The notes: generated by a model from the sequence alone, not told the origin. DNA of 64,000 bases from Chitinophagaceae bacterium (GCA_020847395.1 JADLCD010000162.1:1-64000), one strand, 5' to 3'. Shown: positions 47,188 to 55,674, numbered from the stretch's first letter. Numbers and translations are program-made.

Positions 47188-47628
47188 TTATTCCTGACTT
47201 TTATGATAGTTCACCATCCAGGTAATCCCGAATTTATCTGTAAACGTTCCCCAATAATCGCCCCAGAACATATCCATCATCGGCATAATTGGCTTTCCGC
47301 CTTCTGAAAGTGCCCCATATAAACGGTCAGCTTCCTCCCTGCTTTCAGGATGAAGCGATAGCTGCACATTATTACCCGCGGTTACCGTTGGCCCCATACC
47401 TTCCACCACATCCGATCCCATAAGAATATTATTGCCAATAGGCAAAGCCACATGCATTACGCCATTCAATTGTTTTTCGTTTAACTGTTCCTTGCCGGGA
47501 AAATCCTGCACATCTTTAAACCGCATAATACTACCCTGAAATTCGCCCCCAAAAACGGATTTATAAAAATTGAAGGCTTTCTCTGTCGTCCCGATTGGGA
47601 AATTGAGATATGAATTAAGTTTTACCAT
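47188..47628 (-). CDS. VOC-superfamily (PhnB-like glyoxalase fold) protein
   Basis: 146 residues; two beta-alpha-beta-beta-beta units. LNSYLNFPIGTTEKAFNFYKSVFGGEF at the N-terminus, GVMHVALPIGNNILMGSD, and the end FWGDYWGTFTDKFGITWMVNY, all typical of PhnB-like proteins. Metal ligands are not obvious. One of four related VOC genes in the cluster. Confidence 0.85.
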   Translation of the reverse strand: MVKLNSYLNFPIGTTEKAFNFYKSVFGGEFQGSIMRFKDVQDFPGKEQLNEKQLNGVMHVALPIGNNILMGSDVVEGMGPTVTAGNNVQLSLHPESREEADRLYGALSEGGKPIMPMMDMFWGDYWGTFTDKFGITWMVNYHKSQE

Positions 47629-48003
47629 ACACTAAGTTTTAAAAATGAAATATTTTTTTACAACACAAAGATGAGATGGCTTTGAAAATTTTCCAATAGG
47701 TAAAAGCGACTTCTTAAGGGTGCAAACACGACAAACATAGTATGCCTGTTAAATTTAAGCAAAGTTCAATCCCAGGTCTGGAAGTATTTTTGTAACAATA
47801 TCATTCATGCAATTATGAAATCTAAAAAATAAATTATGCTACTCAAAATGAAAATCCGAATAACCCGGTGTGCAATTGAAATTTTTTGAATCAGGCTAAG
47901 TGATAACAGCCTTAGCAGAGAAAATTAATTTTAAGATATTGACCTTATTACCCTGATTTCTGAAAGTTCCATTTGAATAAAGTAATAAGGTCAATATAAT
48001 AAA
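47629..48003. other. gap with long inverted repeat
   Basis: About 375 bp between a VOC gene and the DUF1905-like fragment. Contains the 16-bp inverted repeat at 47936-47997 and a 6-bp hairpin (GCTAAG/CTTAGC) near 47895-47914. No gene-like frame. Confidence 0.45.
47936..47997. repeat. 16-bp perfect inverted repeat, 62 bp in total
   Basis: Left arm ATATTGACCTTATTAC (47936-47951), right arm GTAATAAGGTCAATAT (47982-47997), 30-nt spacer. Arms are exact complements. It ends 6 bp from the stop of the truncated DUF1905-like frame. Could be a terminator-like stem, a regulatory dyad or the ends of a tiny MITE. Confidence 0.75.
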
Positions 48004-48096
48004 CTACTGCTTTCTACTAAATACAATCTTTCTTCCTGTTGCTGTTTTGTCTGCCTGCAACAGTGTGGAGCTGAATTTTATTTTTTTGTTTTTCAT
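48004..48096 (-). pseudogene. truncated DUF1905-like fragment
   Basis: A 30-codon frame starting 1 bp after the DoxX stop. It reads KIKFSSTLLQADKTATGRKI, like the start of DUF1905/YdeI-type proteins (FxATLxxxGKTATGIxVP), then ends at a TAG (48004). The rest of the domain is missing. The tight spacing suggests it was once the next gene of the operon. Confidence 0.45.
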
Positions 48097-48097
48097 A

Positions 48098-48463
48098 CTA
48101 TGTTTTATTTAGTTTGTGATAAGTTCTATAAGATATTGCAAGCAACGCTAAAAAAATCAATGGAAAGAATGACTGGAAGTTCATTCCATCAACTGCAAAG
48201 TGGCTGATACTTGCGAATATAAAATCAAAAACAAATCCTGCATAAGCAAACTCTTTTACACGCTTTGGAAATTGAGGAATAATCAGAACTAATGCCCCAA
48301 GAATTTTGAACACAACTAAGGCGTTACCAAAATAGGGTGGGTAACCTAAATGACTTATACCTTGTTTTGCTACTTCTGTTTGTGAGGTTAGAGCAGTTAA
48401 TACACCCTCAAACAAAAAGATGATAGTCGTAGTTACCCAGTAAATAATTTTTGTTTTCTTCAT
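48098..48463 (-). CDS. DoxX-family membrane protein
   Basis: 121 residues with four hydrophobic helices: IIYWVTTTIIFLFEGVLTAL, FGNALVVFKILGALVLIIPQ, FAYAGFVFDFIFASISHFAV and FFPLIFLALLAISY. GYPPYFGNALVVFKILG is typical of DoxX-like proteins, a family linked to redox and thiosulfate chemistry but mostly uncharacterised. It lies 27 bp after a RibD-type gene, in the same operon. Confidence 0.85.
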   Translation of the reverse strand: MKKTKIIYWVTTTIIFLFEGVLTALTSQTEVAKQGISHLGYPPYFGNALVVFKILGALVLIIPQFPKRVKEFAYAGFVFDFIFASISHFAVDGMNFQSFFPLIFLALLAISYRTYHKLNKT

Positions 48464-48490
48464 TGTTTAAATTTTTAGTTTTTGGTTTTG

Positions 48491-49012
48491 TTATTTTATG
48501 TAGCACAGCATTACAGTGCCGCAGGCGAATAGTTTACAATTTATCAATTTTAATGCTACATCATTTTTTAGGGGGTTAAAAGTTTGCTGCCCGTTTCCAA
48601 TGGCAGCGGGGTTTACAAGTAAATAAAATTCATCAATTAAATCATGTTGTATTAAAGATGCCACAAATGAATCGCCGCCGTAAACAATAATGTCTTTTCC
48701 TTTTTTGTTTTTCAAAGCCGTTATTTCTTCAGCAATATCACCGTTTAAGATCGTTGTATTTTTCCACTTGCTCGACTTGAGTGTATTAGAAAAAATAACA
48801 TTCGGAATTTCGGCAAAACGCTTCCCCAATTTATGTTCACCATCGTTGGGATTATTGGCTACTTCAGTCCAGTAGGGGATAAATCCCTCGGCTGTTTTTC
48901 GTCCATGCAAAATACAATCCACGTTGTTGAGGTTGTCAATACTGAACGCTGACATTCCGCTGTCCCATTTACTGTCAAGTAAAATGTTCATTTGTATTTT
49001 TAATTTACGCAT
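48491..49012 (-). CDS. dihydrofolate reductase/RibD C-terminal family protein
   Basis: 173 residues from the ATG at 49012, which overlaps the stop of the upstream VOC gene (49005-49007) and so implies translational coupling. RibD_C-like: LKIQMNILLDSKWDSGM, DCILHGRKTAEGFIPYW, KGKDIIVYGGDSFVASLIQHDLIDEFYLLVNP and AIGNGQQTF. Second member of this family in the cluster, only distantly like that at 46330-46974. Confidence 0.83.
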   Translation of the reverse strand: MRKLKIQMNILLDSKWDSGMSAFSIDNLNNVDCILHGRKTAEGFIPYWTEVANNPNDGEHKLGKRFAEIPNVIFSNTLKSSKWKNTTILNGDIAEEITALKNKKGKDIIVYGGDSFVASLIQHDLIDEFYLLVNPAAIGNGQQTFNPLKNDVALKLINCKLFACGTVMLCYIK

Positions 49013-49436
49013 GATGTGATGGATTATTTTCCCTGTTATAATTAAGCATCCAGGTGTTACCATACTTATCCGTTAGTCCTCCAAACAGCGCATTCCAAAA
49101 TGTATTTTCCAAAGGATATGTTTGTTCACCGCCCTGTGAAAGCTTTTTGTAAAGCGCTCTTATTTCCTTTTCACCTGTACAGTTCAGCACAAGAGATACT
49201 GCATTGCCTTTTAACAGTCCGCTTTCACTAACCATGTCCGAACCCATCAGCACAAATGCCTTGCTTGTCAAAACACCATGAAGGATGCAGTTTTTCATTT
49301 TTACGGGCATTGTTTCTGACAGGGGCGATTCACCGATTGTCTGAAAGCTAAGTTCACCACCCAGGCATTTTTTATAGAATATCATTGCTTCGCGGCAGTT
49401 ACCGTTGAATGTGAGATATGCATAAATGGTTTTCAT
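49005..49436 (-). CDS. VOC-superfamily (PhnB-like) protein
   Basis: 143 residues. IYAYLTFNGNCREAMIFYKKCLGGELSFQ at the start, LHGVLTSKAFVLMGSDM, and FWNALFGGLTDKYGNTWMLNY at the end show the PhnB/glyoxalase fold. Its stop overlaps the start of the following RibD-type gene, while 19 bp separate it from the upstream VOC gene. Confidence 0.85.
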   Translation of the reverse strand: MKTIYAYLTFNGNCREAMIFYKKCLGGELSFQTIGESPLSETMPVKMKNCILHGVLTSKAFVLMGSDMVSESGLLKGNAVSLVLNCTGEKEIRALYKKLSQGGEQTYPLENTFWNALFGGLTDKYGNTWMLNYNRENNPSHHA

Positions 49437-49455
49437 TGTATGTTTGTTACAGCAG

Positions 49456-49923
49456 TTATTTTTCTTCTAAATCGGCAATGATTATTTTTTTCATTTTCAT
49501 TACTGCTTTAAATGCATACTCCTGCTTTGCCTTGCTTTTATGCGACTCCAGTTTGAAATATTGCTCCGGCACTATCTGCCAGGAAAGCCCGTACCTGTCT
49601 TTCAGCCAGCCGCAGGGCCCCTCGCTGCCGCCTTTGGCAGTGAGGGTCTTCCAGTAATAATCTACTTCTGCCTGGTCTTTACAACGCACCACAAATGAAA
49701 CAGCTTCATTGAACTTGAATAATGGCCCGGCTGCCAGTATCTGAAAATCCAGTCCCAGGATATTAATGGTGGCTGTATCAAAATCCCCGCTGGGGCCGGA
49801 CTGGTTTTTATAGGCTTTGTAAAATTTTAGCTTGCCTTTTTTGAAAACAGATAAATAATATCTTGCCGCTTTCCTTGCATCTTTTTCTATCCATAAGCAG
49901 GGCGTTATTTTTTGCTTTGCCAT
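49456..49923 (-). CDS. VOC-superfamily protein (3-demethylubiquinone methyltransferase-like fold)
   Basis: 155 residues. QKITPCLWIEKDARKAARYYLSVF, FDTATINILGLDFQILAAGP, KFNEAVSFVVRCKDQAEVDYYW and GPCGWLKDRYGLSWQIVP fit the group annotated as 3-demethylubiquinone-9 3-methyltransferase domain, which has a VOC fold and not a methyltransferase fold. A Lys-rich tail follows. Separated by 75 bp from the next VOC gene upstream. Confidence 0.85.
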   Translation of the reverse strand: MAKQKITPCLWIEKDARKAARYYLSVFKKGKLKFYKAYKNQSGPSGDFDTATINILGLDFQILAAGPLFKFNEAVSFVVRCKDQAEVDYYWKTLTAKGGSEGPCGWLKDRYGLSWQIVPEQYFKLESHKSKAKQEYAFKAVMKMKKIIIADLEEK

Positions 49924-49998
49924 TGCATTCAGTTTTAATTGTTTTTACTACGGGAAGATTGATAAAAATTTGTGCTGCCATAATTGAAACCATTGTTT

Positions 49999-50436
49999 TT
50001 AAGCATGGCTTCTCAGGTCAAAATCCACCATCCATTCAATACCGAATTTATCCCTGAACATGGCGAAGTAGGAACCCCATGGGCTGTCTCCAATGGGCAT
50101 TTCAACCGTACCACCTGCCGAAAGTCCCTTATATAGTTTGTCAGCTTCTTCTTTGCTCTCAGCGGTAATGGAAATTTTACTCCTGGTTTCGTTTTCATTA
50201 TGCTTTCCCATAAAGGCTGGCGTATCGCTTGCCATTAAAACATTTGTTTTACCAATGGGCAAAGCAATGTGCATAATTTTATTCGCTTCATTTTCTGCTA
50301 TAGGATGTTCGGAATTAGCCGGCATATCTTTATACCGCACTATAGTTTTAAAATCTCCGCCAAATACGGATTTATAAAATGTGAATGCTTCTTCGGCATT
50401 GCCGTTGAAGTGAATGTAAGGATTGATTTGTGCCAT
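49999..50436 (-). CDS. VOC-superfamily (PhnB-like) protein
   Basis: 145 residues. INPYIHFNGNAEEAFTFYKSVFGGDF, IMHIALPIGKTNVLMASDTP, and SPWGSYFAMFRDKFGIEWMVDF are the family blocks. Closest in appearance to the protein at 47188-47628, suggesting duplication. 53 bp downstream of the SRPBCC gene, same strand. Confidence 0.87.
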   Translation of the reverse strand: MAQINPYIHFNGNAEEAFTFYKSVFGGDFKTIVRYKDMPANSEHPIAENEANKIMHIALPIGKTNVLMASDTPAFMGKHNENETRSKISITAESKEEADKLYKGLSAGGTVEMPIGDSPWGSYFAMFRDKFGIEWMVDFDLRSHA

Positions 50437-50489
50437 GATTTTATTTTTTGATTTATTTTGATTGAATAGATACTACACTTTTTGATTTA

Positions 50490-50939
50490 TCAAGCATCGG
50501 GTATATTCGGCTCTACCAGTCTTTTTAATTTATCCAACGACTCCTGCCAACCCAGATAACACATTTCCGCTGGTATAGCGGCGGGTATTCCTTCCTGCAC
50601 AATATTTATTTCTGTACCGCATAATACTTTGCGAAAGTTTACTGTTGTAGTCATTCCTCCCGGCAGGTTGGGGTCATCAAATTTATCGGTATAGCGAATG
50701 AGTTCGTTAGGTATAATTTCCAAATACTCGCCGCCAAATGAATGTCCATTGCCAGTGGTGAAATTGGTGAATGACATTTTATGAGCACCACCTTTTGTAA
50801 AATTGAATTGATGCACTTTGCATGTAAAACCATACGGCGGAAGCCAGGAGGCTATCGCATCCGCATCACTAAATGCCTTAAATACTTTTTCTGGCGGCGC
50901 TGTAAAAACCCTGTGAAGTTGTACTTGATTCGTTGCCAT
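50490..50939 (-). CDS. SRPBCC/AHSA1-domain protein
   Basis: 149 residues from the ATG at 50939. START-like helix-grip fold: VQLHRVFTAPPEKVFKAFSDADAIASWLPPYGF, then GGAHKMSFTNF, GGEYLEIIPNELIRYTDKF, and YLGWQESLDKLKRLVEP. AHSA1-like proteins bind hydrophobic ligands or serve as ArsR-linked partners. First gene of the minus-strand cluster and divergent from the AraC regulator, so probably controlled by it. Confidence 0.85.
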   Translation of the reverse strand: MATNQVQLHRVFTAPPEKVFKAFSDADAIASWLPPYGFTCKVHQFNFTKGGAHKMSFTNFTTGNGHSFGGEYLEIIPNELIRYTDKFDDPNLPGGMTTTVNFRKVLCGTEINIVQEGIPAAIPAEMCYLGWQESLDKLKRLVEPNIPDA

Positions 50940-51036
50940 AATTCTAAGTTTAAATTGTTTGTTTAAATAATTTGACAATACAAAGATGATAATCTAAAAT
51001 GATTTTTACAGGTGGCATATATGTCAGTTCAGATGG

Positions 51037-51067
51037 TGAATTGTGACAATAAAACACATTACCTTTA
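51037..51067 (+). promoter_or_regulatory. candidate AraC-gene promoter region
   Basis: TTG (51041-51043) and TACCTTTA (51060-51067, one mismatch to TAnnTTTG) with a 16-bp spacer, 4 bp before the ATG at 51072. The motif TGAATTGTGACA at 51037-51048 recurs at 52114-52125. TGTCA/TGACA arms also flank it. Confidence 0.35.
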
Positions 51068-51071
51068 ATCT

Positions 51072-52055
51072 ATGAAAAAGGTATCCATATTAGTGCCTGA
51101 ATCTTCGGTAATGCAGGCGGTTGCAGACCCACAGTATTTGTTTGCCACAGTAAACCAGTTTTTAATATCGGCAGGGAAACCTCCGTTGTTTGATGTGGAG
51201 CTGGTGGGTGTAAAAAAAGAAGTAAAGCTGAACAACGGGATGTTTTCTGTGCATACAAACAGGCAATTAAAAGAAGTAAAGAAAACTGACCTGGTGTTTA
51301 TTCCTGCACTGTTTGGTGATATGCCTGCAGCAGTTGCAAAAAACAAAGCAGCAATACCATGGATCATCGGGCAATATAACCAGGGCGCGGAAATAGCATC
51401 CCTTTGCGTAGGCGCTTTTTTACTGGCTTCAACAGGTTTATTAAATGGAAAAAAATGTTCAACACATTGGGGGTTTCAAAATGAATTCAGGGAAATGTAT
51501 CCCGGTGTGGAGGTAGTGGAAGGCAATATTGTAACAGAAGAAAAAAGGCTTTACTCCAGTGGTGGCGCAAACTCTTACTGGAACTTATTACTGCATCTTG
51601 TTGAGAAATATACCAACAGGGAAACAGCTATCCTCGCTTCAAAATATTTTGCTATTGATATTGACAGGGACAGCCAGGCTACCTTTGCCATGTTTAAAGG
51701 ACAAAAAGATCATAACGACAAAGAAATATTAAAAGCCCAGGAGTACATTGAAAAGAATATTCACGAAAAAATTTCTACTGACGAGCTTGCAAAAATAACG
51801 GCAACAGGCCGGCGGACATTTGAAAGAAGATTTAAACAGGCAACCAACAATTCTGTGCTGGAATATATTCAGCGGATTAAAATAGAAGCGGCAAAAAGAC
51901 AATTTGAATCCAGCCGCAAAAACATTAATGAAGTGATGTATGAGGTGGGCTATACAGATACAAAAGCATTCCGCGATTTATTTAAAAAATTAACCGGTCT
52001 TACACCAATTGAATACAGGAACAAATATAATAAGATGGCGATGTTGCATGCCTGA
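51072..52055 (+). CDS. AraC-family regulator with DJ-1/PfpI (GlxA-like) N-terminal domain
   Basis: 327 residues. N-terminal DJ-1/PfpI fold (about 1-195) with the nucleophile-elbow Cys in IASLCVGAFLLASTGLLNGK. The partner region CSTHWGFQNEF follows. C-terminal AraC domain (about 220-320) with two HTH motifs (ISTDELAKITATGRRTFERRFK and INEVMYEVGYTDTKAFRDLFKKLTG, cited here as separate segments). It is divergently transcribed from the SRPBCC/VOC/RibD/DoxX genes by 132 bp and probably regulates them. Confidence 0.9.
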   Translation: MKKVSILVPESSVMQAVADPQYLFATVNQFLISAGKPPLFDVELVGVKKEVKLNNGMFSVHTNRQLKEVKKTDLVFIPALFGDMPAAVAKNKAAIPWIIGQYNQGAEIASLCVGAFLLASTGLLNGKKCSTHWGFQNEFREMYPGVEVVEGNIVTEEKRLYSSGGANSYWNLLLHLVEKYTNRETAILASKYFAIDIDRDSQATFAMFKGQKDHNDKEILKAQEYIEKNIHEKISTDELAKITATGRRTFERRFKQATNNSVLEYIQRIKIEAAKRQFESSRKNINEVMYEVGYTDTKAFRDLFKKLTGLTPIEYRNKYNKMAMLHA

Positions 52056-52132
52056 ACATTTCATGAAAAGCATAAAGGTGAACGTGGCTATTTTCCCGGA
52101 TCAATGTTATTATTGAATTGTGACAGCTCAAA

Positions 52133-52549
52133 TCATTTTACTGCCAGCACTATAGCTCCTGTAATAATTAATCCTGCACCCACTATTTCTTTAAAGGATA
52201 TGTTTTCTTTTAAGAATATCACTGATAAAACAATAGCAATCGCCACGCTCAATTTATCTACAGGCGCTACCTGGGATACTTTGCCCGCTTGTAGCGCCCT
52301 GAAATAAAACAACCAGGATAAGCCCGTTGCCAACCCTGATAAAATAAGGAATATAATATTTTGCTTTGTTAATGAACCGATACCTTTTGCTTCGTTCTTT
52401 ACCAGCACAATGGTCCATATCAGTATAAGAACTACAACAGTCCTGATGCCGGTAGCAAGATTGGAATTGATATTAGCCACGCCGATTTTTGCAAAAATGG
52501 CCGTCAGCGCAGCAAATAGCGCGGATAACAACGCATAATAAAACCACAT
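52133..52549 (-). CDS. EamA/DMT-type small membrane transporter
   Basis: 138 residues, five hydrophobic helices: WFYYALLSALFAALTAIFAK, LATGIRTVVVLILIWTIVLV, IIFLILSGLATGLSWLFYFR, VDKLSVAIAIVLSVIFLKE and IVGAGLIITGAIVLAV. The FRALQAGKVSQVAPVDKLS block is the EamA signature. This half-size single-repeat form is a normal small subfamily, likely functioning as a dimer. Substrate unknown. Its end faces the AraC gene. Confidence 0.85.
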   Translation of the reverse strand: MWFYYALLSALFAALTAIFAKIGVANINSNLATGIRTVVVLILIWTIVLVKNEAKGIGSLTKQNIIFLILSGLATGLSWLFYFRALQAGKVSQVAPVDKLSVAIAIVLSVIFLKENISFKEIVGAGLIITGAIVLAVK

Positions 52550-52552
52550 CGT

Positions 52553-52712
52553 TTAAATGATTTTGGTTAAAATACTGAAACCTGCACCTGCCACTACATT
52601 TCTTACCCAGTGTTTGTTATTCAAAGTACGATAAACGCCGGTAAATACAGCAAAAGTTACAGGCGATGGTAATTTAGTTTTAGCTTGTATTGGCAAATAA
52701 TTACTCCTTCAT
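52553..52712 (-). pseudogene. remnant of PAP2-family phosphatase C-terminus
   Basis: A reverse frame stopped upstream by TGA reads FAVFTGVYRTLNNKHWVRNV followed by VAGAGFSIL and a stop at 52553. It resembles the last PAP2 motif (S-R-V-Y-x-x-x-H-x-x-S-D-V-x-A-G), but the SD pair is RN. The N-terminal motifs are missing. Confidence 0.4.
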
Positions 52713-52861
52713 TTCTCCATTCTTAAACCGCTCACTGGCAGTTTGATAATAGGATATGGTTTTGGATGCCAGTTTCCTGTTTACCTGAAACGATTAGCTT
52801 TTCCGCATTTCGTAAATTAAAATCACACTTACGCTATAATCTTGCAGCAATTCGGTAATGT
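52713..52861. other. rest of the gap before the porin-like gene
   Basis: A second short reverse frame (52701-52793, no ATG) encodes a helical tail ending YYQTASERFKNGEMKE, perhaps another remnant. TAATCTTG at 52837-52844 (one mismatch to TAnnTTTG) lies 17 bp before the porin-like gene's ATG and may be its -7 element. Confidence 0.35.
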
Positions 52862-54112
52862 ATGAAGTTTTACCACAAATTTTTTATGCTGACTATGTTC
52901 AGCACAGGGTTGTTTTATATTTCACAATGCGCTGCCCAGGTACTTACAGGCGAAGACAGTTTATATGCCGGTCTTGTTTCCAGGGAACAGGCAACAATTC
53001 TTTCAGGCTACGGTGAAGCGAAATATTCCATGGATACAAGAAGGAAGAATGCTGAGGCTTCATTAAACAGGGTTGTTTTGTTTGTCGGGCATAAGTTCAA
53101 CAAAAAAATTTCCCTCTTCACAGAACTGGAGCTTGAGGATGCGCTTGTTGTTGGCCAGGCTGGCGATGAAGCAGGCATCGGCAAAGGAGGCGTCAGCATG
53201 GAGCAGGCTTTTCTGAAGTTCAATCTTGATCCGGCTACTTATATTGTGGCTGGCTTATTTATTCCGCGTATCGGTTTTATAAACGAAAACCATTTGCCTA
53301 CTACGTTTAACGGAGTTGACCGGCCATTCCTGGAAGAATTGATCATTCCCTCAACCTGGAGGGAAGTAGGTGTGGGTATTTATGGCGGAGTAAAAAATGT
53401 TGCAGGGTTAAATTACAGTTTCGCGCTTACCAATGGTTTAAATTCTTCGGGTTTCAGCAATGGCAGCGGCATCCGCGGCGGAAGGCAATTAGGTTCTGCT
53501 GCAACAGGACTGGGCCTTGGCGCTTCAGGCGCATTACTATATTATATAAATGATTTTCGTTTCCAGCTTTCAGGGTATGTTGGTGGTTCAACTGCTGTTG
53601 AAAAAAGAGTGGCGGATAGCCTTCACCTTAACAGCGGAGCTTTTGGTAACCCTGTTATTCTTGGTGATTTTAATGTACAGTACAGCAATAATGGCTGGAA
53701 TGTAAGGGCTATCATCAGTGGTGTTCAAATTCCGAATGCTTCAAATATAAACCAGGCATACGCTAATAATACACCAAAAAGTATTTACGGGGGATATGCT
53801 GAAGCTGGTTATGACCTGCTTTATCCAAAACATAAAGAAGAAAAAAAGCTGATTGTATTCGGCAGGTTTGAGCACATGAATCTTGGTGCAGCATTACCAT
53901 CTAACGGAATAAAAAATGATGCAAATACACAGCAGTATATTGTTGGAGGATTAACATACAAGCCCATACGCGGGGTAGCAGTAAAAGCGGATTATGTATA
54001 TCGCATAACCGGCGAGCCGAACCCGGCGCTGATCATTACTCCTTTTCCGCAGGTTATACCCTACTATACGCACAATGGATTTCTGAATCTTGGTGTTGCC
54101 TATAATTTTTGA
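52862..54112 (+). CDS. porin-like outer-membrane barrel protein
   Basis: 416 residues with a signal peptide (ending QCAAQV). After about residue 40 the sequence is alternating amphipathic strands with a terminal Phe (LGVAYNF), as in outer-membrane porins; ILSGYGEAKYSMD and FTELELEDALVV resemble phosphate/porin-like proteins. First gene of a tight operon; its stop overlaps the next ATG (TGATG). Likely a channel that supplies the redox/metal proteins encoded downstream. Confidence 0.75.
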   Translation: MKFYHKFFMLTMFSTGLFYISQCAAQVLTGEDSLYAGLVSREQATILSGYGEAKYSMDTRRKNAEASLNRVVLFVGHKFNKKISLFTELELEDALVVGQAGDEAGIGKGGVSMEQAFLKFNLDPATYIVAGLFIPRIGFINENHLPTTFNGVDRPFLEELIIPSTWREVGVGIYGGVKNVAGLNYSFALTNGLNSSGFSNGSGIRGGRQLGSAATGLGLGASGALLYYINDFRFQLSGYVGGSTAVEKRVADSLHLNSGAFGNPVILGDFNVQYSNNGWNVRAIISGVQIPNASNINQAYANNTPKSIYGGYAEAGYDLLYPKHKEEKKLIVFGRFEHMNLGAALPSNGIKNDANTQQYIVGGLTYKPIRGVAVKADYVYRITGEPNPALIITPFPQVIPYYTHNGFLNLGVAYNF

Positions 54113-54537
54113 TGATGCAGACAAGAAGAAGCTTTATAAAAAAAGGATGTATGCACTGTGCGGCAATAATGGGTGCGGGCTTATTGCTGGAAAGTTGCGG
54201 CAGCAGTATGCATATGTATAAAGCACAGGTTAATGATAAAAAGATAGTAGTGCCGCTGCATGAATTTCCTGCTGATAAAAATATGATTGTAGTACGCTCA
54301 AAGGATATGGAGAATGATATTTTACTTGTAAAGAAAGATGATCATTACAATGCCTTGTACCTGCAGTGCACACACGAGGGTGTGGGACTTAGCGCTACTG
54401 ATAAAAAAATTGTTTGTACAGCCCACGGCAGTGTATTTGATTTTGACGGAAATGTTTTGAAAGAACCGGCATTAAAACCGTTAAAAATGTTTAAGACATC
54501 TGTTATTGACAATAGTCTCATTATTAGTTTAACATAA
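54112..54537 (+). CDS. exported Rieske [2Fe-2S] lipoprotein
   Basis: 141 residues from the ATG at 54112 (overlapping the porin stop). N-terminus TRRSFIKKG is a twin-arginine-like signal leading to a lipobox L-L-E-S-C29. Rieske ligands are C86-T-H88 and C102-T-A-H105-G, so the cluster is complete. Folded Rieske proteins exported by Tat and anchored by lipid pass electrons at the membrane. Here it lies between a porin and an imelysin gene; no cytochrome bc partner is present. Confidence 0.88.
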   Translation: MMQTRRSFIKKGCMHCAAIMGAGLLLESCGSSMHMYKAQVNDKKIVVPLHEFPADKNMIVVRSKDMENDILLVKKDDHYNALYLQCTHEGVGLSATDKKIVCTAHGSVFDFDGNVLKEPALKPLKMFKTSVIDNSLIISLT

Positions 54538-54546
54538 ATATACATC

Positions 54547-55623
54547 ATGAAAAGAACGACTTTTGTGGCACTGGCATTGCTTGCATCTGCAGGCATTATG
54601 GTATCATCCTGTAAAAAAAACGATGATAGCGGCAATACCGACACTACGGCTTTAAAAACTGAAATTTTGCAGGATGCAGCCAATAAGGTGTGTTTAGCCA
54701 GCTACCAGGATCTTTCTTCCAAAGCCGACCAGTTGCTGACGGCTGTTAATACTTTGATCGCCACTTCCAATGATGCGAACTTAAACAGTTGCCGTACATT
54801 ATGGAGCAGCATACGCGAAACCTGGGAGCGTTCTGAAGCCTGGTTGTTTGGTCCTGTTGATGTTGATAAAATAGATCCAAGGATTGATACATGGCCTGTC
54901 GATTTTAATGATCTGAATACAGTTTTGGCAAGCTCAGATGTATTGAATGAAGCCTATATTGATGGACTGGATGAAGAGCATGATGCATTAAAAGGATTTC
55001 ACCCTATCGAATATTTGCTTTGGGGCAAAGATGGAGACAAAACCCCGGCTGAATTAACAGGCAGGGAGAAAGAATACCTGCTTGCTTTGGCACAAAATCT
55101 TGCAAAGCTTGCTGGGGAAGTAAAGAATAGCTGGTCAGGCGGGTATGCTGCCGCGTTATCCACTGCAGGTAATAGCGGAAACAGCGACTATCCGACAAAG
55201 CGTGTGGCTTTTGAAACAATAGTAGATGCTATGGGAGGTATATGTGATGAGGTTGCCAATGGTAAAATGAAAGATCCGTTTGAAGCGCAGAACCCTCAAT
55301 TGGAAGAAAGTCCTTTTGCTCAAAACTCCATCACTGATTTTACCAATAACATCAAAGGCATTATGGATATGTACCAGGGCAAATTCAATGAAGATGGTAA
55401 AGGTTTGGAAGACCTGGTGCGCACATATAATCTTTCACTGGATAACGATATTAAAACTAAGCATGGCACTGCCGTAGCGGCATTGCAAGCCATAACTGAT
55501 CCTTTTGGTAAAGCTATCCTTACCCAGCAAACACAGGTTCAAACTGCAATGGCAAAAATCAATGAACTGGCTGAAACACTCGCCAATGACCTGAAGCCCT
55601 TTGTGCAGCAGTATGGGCAATAA
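54547..55623 (+). CDS. imelysin-family (M75) lipoprotein
   Basis: 358 residues with lipobox S-S-C22. The helical-bundle imelysin domain has the GxHxxE motif at G150-F-H152-P-I-E155, with RSEAWLFGPVD and IDTWPVD typical of the family. Imelysin/IrpA/EfeO relatives take part in iron uptake; metal binding is expected at the HxxE site. Nine bp after the Rieske gene, so operon membership is clear. Confidence 0.92.
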   Translation: MKRTTFVALALLASAGIMVSSCKKNDDSGNTDTTALKTEILQDAANKVCLASYQDLSSKADQLLTAVNTLIATSNDANLNSCRTLWSSIRETWERSEAWLFGPVDVDKIDPRIDTWPVDFNDLNTVLASSDVLNEAYIDGLDEEHDALKGFHPIEYLLWGKDGDKTPAELTGREKEYLLALAQNLAKLAGEVKNSWSGGYAAALSTAGNSGNSDYPTKRVAFETIVDAMGGICDEVANGKMKDPFEAQNPQLEESPFAQNSITDFTNNIKGIMDMYQGKFNEDGKGLEDLVRTYNLSLDNDIKTKHGTAVAALQAITDPFGKAILTQQTQVQTAMAKINELAETLANDLKPFVQQYGQ

Positions 55624-55674
55624 TTCCGTGCTGCAATGATTTGTTCATCTTATTATCAATTTTCTTGTTTCTGA

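Noticed and set aside
49456..49923. Possible methyltransferase by the name of its family
   Set aside because: The family name is historical; the fold is VOC and no SAM-binding motif is visible.
52133..52549. EamA gene looked truncated (138 residues, five helices)
   Set aside because: Half-size single-EamA proteins are a regular group; the start and stop are clean.
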